From JACDAN01 sp963834825 (GTDB taxonomy: Bacteria; Actinomycetota; Thermoleophilia; Gaiellales; Gaiellaceae): DNA of 64,000 nt. The stretch lies in contig CAWICZ010000014.1 of assembly GCA_963834825.1 (NCBI GenBank), positions 744,001-808,000 on the forward strand. The letters are read 5' to 3'. This document shows positions 44,216-51,999 of the stretch, in pieces. Under the pieces are notes generated by a model. The model was not told the DNA's origin. It worked only from the letters and a program-made list of their open reading frames with translations, and did not search any database. The stretch's first letter is position 1, and every line of letters starts with the position of its first letter. Both the position numbers and the translations under genes were made by a program.

Positions 44216-45528
44216 GCCCCTGACGACCGAGCTCGAGCGGATCATCCGCACGGCCCAGGCCGAGAAGCGGCTCCCGTCGGTCAGCGCCGCTGCGGTTCAC
44301 GACGGCGAGGTCGTCTGGACGGACGCCGTCGGGCTTGCGGACACCGAGCAAGGGGAGGAGGCGACGCCGGACCACCAGTACCGGATCGCCTCGATCACGA
44401 AGACCGTGACCGCCGTCGGTCTGATGCAGCTGCGCGACGAGGGAAAGCTCGATCTCGACGACCCGCTCGACCGGTACCTGCCTGAGGCCGCCCACAGGCC
44501 GACGCTTCGGGCGCTGCTCACGCATCTCTCCGGGATCCAGCGTGAGGTTCCCGGAGAGGTCTGGGAGACGCTGAAGATGCCGACCCGGGACGAGCTCCTG
44601 CCGCGCCTCGCGGAAAGCGAGCAAGTGCTCGCTCCGGGCGCCTACTGGCACTACTCGAACCTCGCATTCGCGCTCCTCGGGGAGGTCGTCACCCGTGTCT
44701 CCGGACAGCCGGCCGAGCGGTACCTCGACGAGCGGGTCCTCGGCCCGCTGGGGATGACCCGGACGACCTGGACGGCGGCGGATCCCGCGGCTAAGGGCTA
44801 TCTCGTCGCGCCTTATGCCGACATCCCGAAGGAAGAGGCGGTGATCGTCGGGAACGCCGTCGCACCCGCGGCCGAGCTCTGGAGCACGCCGAGCGACCTC
44901 TGCCGCTGGGCCGCCTTCATCGCCGACCCGGACCCGGCGGTGCTCGCGCCGGAGACGGTCGCGGAGATGAGGGCCTTCCAGTCGATGGTCGACCTGACCA
45001 AGTGGCGCCTCGGGTACGGGCTCGGCTTCGCCCTCTACCGCCTGGAAGACCGCCTCTTCGTTGGCCACGACGGAGCCCATGCCGGCTTCCTCGCGCACGT
45101 CTCCGCGCAACCGGAGGCGAAGACCGGGGCGGCCGTGCTGACGAACTCCGGCGCCGGGGTCGCGATCTCCGAGCTCGGCCTACAGCTGTCACGCGCCGTC
45201 GCCGATGCGTACCCGCCGATTCCGGACGAATGGCGGCCCGGCGAGGCCGCGCCCGAGGAGCTCCAGGGCATCCTCGGCCGCTGGTGGTCGGAAGGGCACG
45301 AGGTCGTCTTCTCGTTCCGGAACGGCAAGCTCGAGTCGTTCTTCGTCGACGCGCGGCTCGACCTCGGACGGTCCGTCTTCGACCGGGAAGGAACGGACGT
45401 CTACCGAGTCACGCATGGGCTCGAGCGCGGCGAACTGCTGCGAATCGTGCGCGACGACGGCGGGTCAACCGGTGAAGCTCTACTTCGCCACCTACCCGGT
45501 CACGCGAACCCAGGAGACGCTCGGCTAG
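44202..45528 (+). CDS. Serine beta-lactamase-like hydrolase, C-terminal +1 frameshift
   Basis: Class C beta-lactamase/DD-peptidase-like fold: Ser64-x-x-Lys67 (ASITKTV), Tyr151-Ser-Asn153 (HYSNLAFALLG) and a late VGHDGAHAGF. Start is probably TTG 44202. No signal peptide is seen, so it is likely a cytosolic esterase-type member. At the end, the reading frame breaks in the GGG run at 45462-45464. Removing one G restores DDGGQPVKLYFATYPVTRTQ and a TAG at 45526-45528 that interlocks in CTAG with the opposite-strand stop. Read literally, the frame instead runs 180 bases antisense into the exchanger gene (to 45707). Confidence 0.83.
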
Positions 45529-46565
45529 CGGTCTCCCGCGACGAAGAACGCGGCGGCCACGGCGACGTACGCCGCGATGAGCACGACGCCGCGCCACTGG
45601 CTCGACTGGCCGCGCCAAAGCAGGAGGAACGTGAACACCGTCGACGCGGCGAGTGCCCCGATCTCGATCGGGCGGAACGAGAGCGAGAGCGGATCGATCA
45701 ACCATGAGAGCAGCGCCACGGCCGGAATGAGAAAGACGGCCACCTGCGCGCTCGAGGCGAGCGCGATCTCGGCCGCGAGCTTGATCTGTCCGCGTGCCGC
45801 GACGACGACGGCGCCGCCGTGCTCGGCGGCGTTCCCGACGATCGCGACGATGACGGCCGCGACGAAGAACTCGGACAGGTGTGCCTTTTCCGAGAACTCC
45901 TCGAGTGAGCCGACCAGGATCTCCGCGACGAGCGCGGTCACGATGGTTGCCACGCCGAGCACGAGCAGCGCCGTCCGAAGCGACCAGGCCTCCATCCGCC
46001 TGGGGTCGTCGGAGACGTGCAGCCTGTGGTGGCGGCGAAGGGACAGCCACGTGACGACGGCGTAGGCGATCAGGAGGACGATCGAGACCGGCACGGACAG
46101 TCGCGCGATGGAGTCCCGCTCCGGATCACCCTCCCAGCCCGCCACTGAGGGGATCAGCAGCACGATCACCGCGAAGCCGATGAGCGCGAGCGAGACGATG
46201 CTTGACTCGCGGTCGAGCTGGCCCCGCCCACCGAAGAGCAGGGAGAAGCCCAGCACCAGGAGCAGGTTGCCGATCACGCTTCCGGTCAGCGAGCCCCGCA
46301 CGACCTCCCACTTCGCCTCGTTGACGGCAAGCAGCGCGATGATCAGCTCGGGCGCGTTGCCGAACGTGGCATTGAGGAAGCCGCCGATCCCCGGGCCCGT
46401 GTGATGGGCAGCGTGCTCAGTTGCCTCGCCGATCAGCCACGCCAGCGGGACGAGCGCGAGGGCGGACAGGACGAACTCGAGCACTCCGCCGGGGTGGAAC
46501 GCGTAGTGGAGGAAGATCGTGGCCGGGGCGAGGGCAAGGGAGCCCCAAAGGATCCGCCTGGCCAC
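45525..46565 (-). CDS. Ca2+/H+ antiporter (CAX branch of CaCA superfamily)
   Basis: 346 residues, about 11 helices. Alpha repeat 1: GGFLNATFGNAPELIIALLA. Alpha repeat 2: IVGNAAEHGGAVVVAARGQI. An acidic/His-rich helix start GEATEHAAHHTGPG precedes repeat 1. These GNxxE motifs hold Ca2+ in CAX proteins. It exports Ca2+ in exchange for protons. Head-to-head with the HAD gene (18 bases between starts), tail-to-tail with the serine hydrolase. Confidence 0.93.
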   Translation of the reverse strand: MARRILWGSLALAPATIFLHYAFHPGGVLEFVLSALALVPLAWLIGEATEHAAHHTGPGIGGFLNATFGNAPELIIALLAVNEAKWEVVRGSLTGSVIGNLLLVLGFSLLFGGRGQLDRESSIVSLALIGFAVIVLLIPSVAGWEGDPERDSIARLSVPVSIVLLIAYAVVTWLSLRRHHRLHVSDDPRRMEAWSLRTALLVLGVATIVTALVAEILVGSLEEFSEKAHLSEFFVAAVIVAIVGNAAEHGGAVVVAARGQIKLAAEIALASSAQVAVFLIPAVALLSWLIDPLSLSFRPIEIGALAASTVFTFLLLWRGQSSQWRGVVLIAAYVAVAAAFFVAGDR

Positions 46566-46583
46566 GCCTTTACCCTAACCGCC

Positions 46584-47300
46584 GTGCTGCGAGCGGTTCT
46601 CTTCGATTGGGGCGGAACGCTCATGGACGACGAGTGGAGCGACGAGATCGGGCTCGAGGGGTATCGGGCCGGGCTGGCCGCGCTGGACCGCGACGGGCTC
46701 CCCGACGCTGACGCGTTCACCGCCTACCTCGAAGAGCACCTGGCCGGGCGCTTCCCGCCGGCGAGGGAGGATGAGATCGACCTGGCCGCCGTGGTGACGA
46801 CGGCCTTCCAGGAGCAGGGCGTCGACCTCACCGACGACGACATCCGGGTCTTCCTCACGGCCGGGAACGACGTCTGGTCGTCCTCCTACTCGCTCGCCGC
46901 ATCGACCCACGCGCTCCTCGAGGCGCTGCGAGCCCGCGGCCTGAAGCTCGCGCTCGTCTCCAACACTGCCAGCCCGCAGTGGCTGCTGGAGCCGGTACTC
47001 GAGCGGATGGGATTGATCGACCGTGTCGACGCGATCGTCCTCTCCTCGGAGGTCGGCAAGCGGAAACCACACCCGGCGATCTTCGAGCGCGCGCTCGACG
47101 AGCTCGGCGTCGTCCCCGAAGATGCTCTGCATGTCGGCGACCGGCTCGTGGCCGATGTGCTCGGCGCCTCGCGAGTGGGGATGAAGACCGTGCAGGCCCT
47201 CTGGTTTCGCGCCGACGACGCCCCCGTCGAGGTCGAGCCCGACTACCAGGCGTTCACCCAGATGGACGTTCTGAACGTGGTCGATCGCCTCGCCGCCTAG
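46584..47300 (+). CDS. HAD-superfamily hydrolase
   Basis: 238 residues from GTG 46584. Motif I is LFDWGGTLMDD: nucleophile Asp8 is present, but the second Asp of DxD is Gly10, as in phosphonatase-type DWAGT variants. Motif II is ALVSNTASP, motif III Lys in GKRKPHPAIF, motif IV HVGDRLVADVLGA. A helical cap lies between I and II. The missing general acid suggests a reaction other than simple phosphomonoester hydrolysis, or altered kinetics. Substrate unknown. Confidence 0.88.
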   Translation: MLRAVLFDWGGTLMDDEWSDEIGLEGYRAGLAALDRDGLPDADAFTAYLEEHLAGRFPPAREDEIDLAAVVTTAFQEQGVDLTDDDIRVFLTAGNDVWSSSYSLAASTHALLEALRARGLKLALVSNTASPQWLLEPVLERMGLIDRVDAIVLSSEVGKRKPHPAIFERALDELGVVPEDALHVGDRLVADVLGASRVGMKTVQALWFRADDAPVEVEPDYQAFTQMDVLNVVDRLAA

Positions 47301-47361
47301 CGTCTAGAGCTCCTCCTGTCAAGTCTTGCGCGAGGCGGAAACTGTCCTCCAGAATCAGACC

Positions 47362-47781
47362 ATGGCGACGCGAGAGACCGCCAGTCCGCCGCGGGAGCTC
47401 CCCCTCCGCCCGCAGGACGAGGTCGAGTGCCGCCGCTGCGGAGTGCATTGCGACAAGGTCGTCTACCCGGGCGCGTGCCTCGAGCGTGAGTGCCCGTTCC
47501 TCTACGCGTTCGAGGAGGTCGGGCGGACGTACGTCGGCTGCATGCAGAGGGTGTTCTCGGTCGAGATCGACCTGGAGCTGCTCCGCGAAGCCGAAGCCCG
47601 AGCCCCGGGCTTCGGCGCTGTTAGGGCCCATCGCAAGCCCCTGCCCATGTGCCAGGCCGAGGTCGACAGCACGTACCTCAGCCGGTCCGACGACCTCGGC
47701 TGCCTGAACCCCGAGTTCCACGAGCTGCCGGTCGGCGAGCCGAGCTTCCGCGTTTTCGCGCAGGTGCGCGGGTCCGCCTAG
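47362..47781 (+). CDS. Cys-rich conserved protein of unknown function
   Basis: 139 residues from ATG 47362 (TTG 47326 would add 12). Eight Cys at residues 23, 26, 30, 39, 44, 60, 97 and 114. The cluster EVECRRCGVHCDKVVYPGAC then ECPFLY looks like a metal or iron-sulfur site (C-x2-C-x3-C-x8-C-x4-C). No signal peptide or membrane helix. I do not recognise a family. The 3' end overlaps the endonuclease IV gene by 104 bases tail to tail. Confidence 0.72.
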   Translation: MATRETASPPRELPLRPQDEVECRRCGVHCDKVVYPGACLERECPFLYAFEEVGRTYVGCMQRVFSVEIDLELLREAEARAPGFGAVRAHRKPLPMCQAEVDSTYLSRSDDLGCLNPEFHELPVGEPSFRVFAQVRGSA

Positions 47782-48619
47782 TCCCTCTCTTCCAGAGCTC
47801 GCGCAGCTTTCGCATCTCCTCTTCGTCTGCGCCTTTGCCGTGCTGGCCTTCGGTCTCGACGATGGCCGGAAGGTGTTGCAGCCGCCGGTTGCCGAGGAAG
47901 ACGGACAGCTTGTCGCCGATCAGGCCCTCGCACAGGTTCGCGTGCCGGTCGCGGTTCGAGCCCAGCGCCGTCTGCGAGTCGTTGACGTGGAGGGCGCGAA
48001 GGCGATCGAGTCCGATCAGGGCATCGAACCGGTCGAGAAGCTCGTCCAGCGCCTTCGCGTCGGTGACGTCGTACCCGGACGCCCAGAGATGGCAGGAGTC
48101 GAGGCAGACCCCGAGACGCGGGTGGCCGTCGAGCCGCTCGACGAGCGTCGCGACCTCCTCGAGCGAGCGCCCGATCGTCCCGCCCGTCCCGGCCGAGTTC
48201 TCGATCAGCAGCCAGGTCGAGTCGGAGCAGCTCTCCAGCACCTGCTCGAGCGCCGGCACCGCCCGCTCGACGCCCGCCTCGAACCCGCTCCCGAGGTGTG
48301 AGCCGACGTGGAAGACAACGCCGTCGGCCCCGATCGCGCACGCCGTGTCGACGGTACTGCGAAGCGTCGAGACGGACTTGCCGTACAGCTCGTCGTCGGG
48401 GCTGGCGAAGTTGCAGAGGTAGATCGCGTGGACGATCGTCGCCTCGATCCCCGCCTCCCGCGCACGTTCGCCGAAGCCTGCGAGCAGGTCCGGGTCGTGG
48501 TTCGGGTACCGCCAGGCTCGAGGGCTCTGGACGAACAGCTGTAGGGCGTTGGCGCCGATCTCGGCCGCCCGCTCCGGCGCCGCCTTGACGCCGCCGGAAA
48601 CGTGGCCGCCGAACAGCAC
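47678..48619 (-). CDS. nfo: Endonuclease IV (AP endonuclease)
   Basis: 313 residues. TIM-barrel zinc enzyme cutting at abasic sites. Conserved segments: GGHVSGGVKAAPERA, LLIENSAGTGGTIG, CLDSCHLWASGYD, HVNDSQTALGSNRDRH and IVETEGQ. Normal family proteins end soon after RKLRELW. Here an extra Arg-rich tail of about 31 residues overlaps the opposite-strand Cys-rich gene. Start at 48619 is 17 bases from the divergent gltX. Confidence 0.93.
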   Translation of the reverse strand: MLFGGHVSGGVKAAPERAAEIGANALQLFVQSPRAWRYPNHDPDLLAGFGERAREAGIEATIVHAIYLCNFASPDDELYGKSVSTLRSTVDTACAIGADGVVFHVGSHLGSGFEAGVERAVPALEQVLESCSDSTWLLIENSAGTGGTIGRSLEEVATLVERLDGHPRLGVCLDSCHLWASGYDVTDAKALDELLDRFDALIGLDRLRALHVNDSQTALGSNRDRHANLCEGLIGDKLSVFLGNRRLQHLPAIVETEGQHGKGADEEEMRKLRELWKRGTRRTRAPARKRGSSARRPAARGTRGSGSRGRRTG

Positions 48620-48636
48620 GCCCCTACGATAGTGGC

Positions 48637-49902
48637 GTGACCGTCCGTGTCCGCATGGCGCCGAGCCCGACGGGGCTCCTGCACATCGGGAGTGTCCGGA
48701 CGTTCCTCTTCAACTGGCTCCACGCCCGCGCACAGGATGGGGAGGTCCTGCTGCGGATCGAGAACACCGACACGAGCCGCGAGGTCGCCGAGGCGACGGA
48801 GCAGATCCAGCGCTCGCTCGCGTGGTTGGGGATCGACTGGGACGGCGACGTGAGGTTCCAGCTCGACCGGATGGACGAAGCGCAGCGGCTCGCCCGTCAG
48901 CTCGTCGAAGAGGGCAAGGCCTACGAGGACGAGGGCGCGATCCGCTTCCGCATGCCCGACGAGGGGACGACCGGTTGGGACGACATCGTCCGCGGCCGGA
49001 TCGAGGTCGAGAACGAGAATCTCGACGACCTCGTCATCCTGCGCTCGGACGGACGGCCGACCTACAACTTCGCCAACCCGGTCGACGACATGCTCGACGG
49101 GATCACGCACGTGATCCGCGGGCAGGACCACGTCTCGAACACGCCGAGGCAGATCCCGATCCTGCGCGCGCTCGGCGCCGAGCTCCCGGCCTACGCGCAC
49201 GTTCCCGACGTGCTCGGGAGCGACGGCAAGAAGCTCTCCAAGCGCCACGGGGCGCAGTCCGTGGAGGATCTCCGCGATCAGGGCTACATCCCGGAAGCGG
49301 TCGTGAATTTTCTCGCGCGGCTCGGCTGGGCCTACGACGACAAGACGGAGGTCTTCTCGCGTGAGGACCTGCTGCGGCTGTTCCGTCTCGACCGCGTCTC
49401 CTCGAGCCCGGCAGTCTTCGACTACCAGAAGCTGGCCTGGCTGAACGGTGTCCATCTGCGCAATCTCTCCCCGGAGGACTACGCGAACCGGGTCGTGGCC
49501 TACCTGAGGGAGCAAGGGATCGGCTGGGACGAGGACCTCGTCCGGCAGGCGGCGCCGCTCGTCCAGGAGAAGATCGAGACGCTCGATCAGTTCCCCGACT
49601 ACGTTCGCTTCCTCTTCGAGGACGTGGAGCCGGACCCGTCGCTCGTCGACGGCAGCGGCCCGGTCCTCGCCGAGGCCGAGAGCGCTCTCGCCGGCCTCGA
49701 GCCGTTCGACGCCGAGTCGATCGAGCGTGAGCTCCGCGGTCTGGCGGAGCGGATGGAGCTGAAGCCGAGAGACGCGTTTCAGCCGATTCGAGTTGCCGTC
49801 ACCGGCTCGAAGGTCTCTCCGGGTCTCTTCGAGAGCCTCGAGCTGCTGGGCCGCGAGCGCTCGCTCCGCCGGCTGCGGGCAGCGCGCGCCGCAACGGCCT
49901 AG
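48637..49902 (+). CDS. gltX: Glutamyl-tRNA synthetase
   Basis: 421 residues from GTG 48637. HIGH-type motif APSPTGLLHIGSVRT, KMSKS-type motif KKLSKRHG, plus IRGQDHVSNTPRQ. No zinc Cys cluster. It is about 50 residues shorter than the usual enzyme, losing part of the anticodon-binding domain end. The cognate tRNA-Glu(CTC) gene lies 8.5 kb downstream. Confidence 0.94.
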   Translation: MTVRVRMAPSPTGLLHIGSVRTFLFNWLHARAQDGEVLLRIENTDTSREVAEATEQIQRSLAWLGIDWDGDVRFQLDRMDEAQRLARQLVEEGKAYEDEGAIRFRMPDEGTTGWDDIVRGRIEVENENLDDLVILRSDGRPTYNFANPVDDMLDGITHVIRGQDHVSNTPRQIPILRALGAELPAYAHVPDVLGSDGKKLSKRHGAQSVEDLRDQGYIPEAVVNFLARLGWAYDDKTEVFSREDLLRLFRLDRVSSSPAVFDYQKLAWLNGVHLRNLSPEDYANRVVAYLREQGIGWDEDLVRQAAPLVQEKIETLDQFPDYVRFLFEDVEPDPSLVDGSGPVLAEAESALAGLEPFDAESIERELRGLAERMELKPRDAFQPIRVAVTGSKVSPGLFESLELLGRERSLRRLRAARAATA

Positions 49903-50109
49903 GAGGAGCGAGTGGGTCGAGCGCCCGCTGGAACTCCACCCACGCCCGGCGCCTGAACGCGGGCGTCGGCATCGGCAGCTGCGCACCGAGGGATGTCTGG
50001 ACCAGGTCGCTCTGTCCGGGCGGCGGGCGGCGTCCCATTTCAAACCGATAAACGGACAAGGACGCAAATCCGGTACGGCCTGGTTGACGTCCCTGACTAA
50101 ACTCGGAAC
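49903..50109. other. Non-coding spacer between gltX and the response regulator
   Basis: About 200 bases with no supported gene. It holds a 6-bp stem ACGCCC (49942-49947)/GGGCGT (49961-49966), possibly part of a gltX terminator. From about 50036 it holds a more A-rich segment that may be a structured leader (described separately). Confidence 0.5.
50036..50105 (+). ncRNA. Possible GEMM-like (cyclic-di-GMP-I type) leader RNA
   Basis: The stretch contains CAAACC (50041-50046), a small CCG/CGG stem, then GGACGCAAATCC (50060-50071) and GGCCT. CAAACC followed by GACGCAAA is the hallmark core of GEMM riboswitches, and this lies just upstream of a response-regulator start (50110). The canonical GNRA loop, the full P1 pairing and the long second arm are not clear, so this is a suggestion only. 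Confidence 0.3.
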
Positions 50110-50463
50110 GTGGGCGGCAACACGAGCACCGTTCTCGTCGTCGACGACGACCCGTCGCTCCGGCTCCTCTGCCGCGTCAACCTCGAGCTCGAGGGCTACG
50201 CAGTGATCGAGGCCGGAACGCTCGGCGAAGCCGAGGCTGCACTCGAGAACGGCACCGTGGACGTCGTCCTTCTCGACATGCATCTCGGCAACGAACAGGG
50301 CATGGCCCTCGTCCCGGCGATCGAAGAGCGCGGGCTCGGCGCGTCGCTCGCGTTGCTGACCGGGAGCCCCGGCAGCCGCCTGCCCGAGGGCGCGACGGTG
50401 ATCCCCAAGCCATTCGCCATCGAGGACCTGACCGGAACGGTCAGGCGACTGGCAGCCTCCTAG
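50110..50463 (+). CDS. Single-domain response regulator (CheY-like)
   Basis: 117 residues from GTG 50110, receiver domain only. The full phosphorylation set is present: acidic triad VDDDPS, phosphoacceptor Asp56 (VVLLDMHLG), Thr84 (LLTGS) and Lys100 (PKPF). No output domain, so it acts by protein contact. No kinase adjacent; the two peptidase genes follow after 24 bases. Confidence 0.92.
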   Translation: MGGNTSTVLVVDDDPSLRLLCRVNLELEGYAVIEAGTLGEAEAALENGTVDVVLLDMHLGNEQGMALVPAIEERGLGASLALLTGSPGSRLPEGATVIPKPFAIEDLTGTVRRLAAS

Positions 50464-50487
50464 GTCCCGGTAGATTCCCGAGTCCAC

Positions 50488-51999
50488 ATGAGCGTCACCG
50501 CCGTTCGCACCCCTGCCGAGTATGAGGCCGAGCTCCAGCGCTACATTCTCGAGCGCGCCGAGGAAGGACGCGCCGTGCGCGTCGGGGAGAAGGAGGTCTC
50601 GGAGCGCGCGGAGATCGTGGCGCGCTATCGCGAGCTCTTTACGCGCGAGCAGCTCGATGCCCTCAAGGAAGCCGAGGGCCCCGCCGCCGGCACCGAGCGC
50701 GAGCGCATCTACAGGCTGCGGAAGACCTGCGAGTCCGGCCTGGCCGACCTCGAGCTGAGTGAGCGCGAGGATGCGCTCGAGAACGCGATCCTCGCCGCGC
50801 GGATCGAGCACAACGGTGAAGAGCTGCCGCTTCGTTCGGCCCAGGCCGAGCTTGCCGTGATCGCCGACTACAGGGAGCGTGAGCAGCTGGGTGAGCTCCA
50901 CGGCGATGCCTCGGCAGGGTTCAACGACGAACGAATGGAGCTGCTCAGCGCCCGGGAGGAGCTCGACGCGGAGCTGTCCGGCGAGGCGGACCCGATCGCG
51001 AGGAACGAGGAGGAGAAGGGCATCTCCCTGCGGGAGCTCTCCGGCGTCCTGACCGCGGCCAGCAACGCGGCGGAGAACGCCTACCGCGGGCTCTCGTCCC
51101 GCTGGTTCGACAAGCTCCTCGGCGACGATCGGCCGGAGGTCCCGAACTCCTACCACGTCGCCTGGGTGCGCCGGCTGTCGCCGCTCGAGAGCACCTATGT
51201 CAAGGAGCGCGCGACGGAGGTGTGCCTCGAGACCGTCAAGGCGCTGGGCTTCGACTTCGATCAGCAGCCCAACATCAAGCTCGACCTCGACGACCGGCCG
51301 CAGAAGTCACCACGGGCCTGCGTGATCGCCTCCGATCCGCCGCGCGTGGTGCATCTGATCACCCGCGCGCAGGGCGGGCTTCACGACTACCAGGCCTTCC
51401 TGCACGAAGCCGGCCACGCCCTCCACTACGGAAACTGCGATCCGGCCCTGCCTTACGCGTTCAGGAACCTCTCGCGCGACCACGCGCTGACCGAGATCTA
51501 CTCCTACATCTTCGAGGCGATCTCGCGAGAGCCCGAATGGCACGCGAAGTACTTCGCGCTCTCCGACGAGCAGGCGGCCGAGAACGCCGAGGCGACGCTG
51601 TTCCTCGAGGCGCTGCTCTACCGCCGGTACACCGCGAAGCTCGACTTCGAGCTCGAGTTCTGGGGCAACTTCGGCGAGAGCAACGGGTCGCTCCAGCAGA
51701 GCTACTCGGACAAGCTGACCAGTGCCGCGGGGATCCGGTATCGACCGGACGGCTATCTCGCCGACATGGACGCGGGCTTCTACTCCGCCGACTACCTGCG
51801 CGCGTGGATCCGCTCGGCCCAGCTGCGGGAGTGGCTGCAGCGGGAGGTCGGGGACGACTGGTGGCAGAACCCGAAGACAGGCGACCACCTCCGCGCGCTG
51901 TTCGCGGAAGGGACGAAGCCGTCGAGCGAGGACATCGCAGGCCGGCTCGGGTACGACCCGCACGACACGAAGCCCTTGCTCAGAGAGCTCGGTGCCTGA
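50488..51999 (+). CDS. Zinc metallopeptidase with HEAGH motif (M3-like)
   Basis: 503 residues. Catalytic zinc motif HEAGH at 306-310 in YQAFLHEAGHALHYGN, followed by a helix with LTEIYSYIFE that can supply the third ligand Glu. The N-terminal 200 residues are long charged helices. No signal peptide, so cytosolic. The layout resembles M3/M32-type oligopeptidases, but the family match is not exact. It overlaps the M14 peptidase by 8 bases, which suggests joint peptide turnover. Confidence 0.78.
   Translation: MSVTAVRTPAEYEAELQRYILERAEEGRAVRVGEKEVSERAEIVARYRELFTREQLDALKEAEGPAAGTERERIYRLRKTCESGLADLELSEREDALENAILAARIEHNGEELPLRSAQAELAVIADYREREQLGELHGDASAGFNDERMELLSAREELDAELSGEADPIARNEEEKGISLRELSGVLTAASNAAENAYRGLSSRWFDKLLGDDRPEVPNSYHVAWVRRLSPLESTYVKERATEVCLETVKALGFDFDQQPNIKLDLDDRPQKSPRACVIASDPPRVVHLITRAQGGLHDYQAFLHEAGHALHYGNCDPALPYAFRNLSRDHALTEIYSYIFEAISREPEWHAKYFALSDEQAAENAEATLFLEALLYRRYTAKLDFELEFWGNFGESNGSLQQSYSDKLTSAAGIRYRPDGYLADMDAGFYSADYLRAWIRSAQLREWLQREVGDDWWQNPKTGDHLRALFAEGTKPSSEDIAGRLGYDPHDTKPLLRELGA

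Noticed and set aside
50084..50103. TTGACG with TAAACT as a promoter before the receiver gene
   Set aside because: The spacing is only 8 bases, too short for a sigma-70 type promoter.
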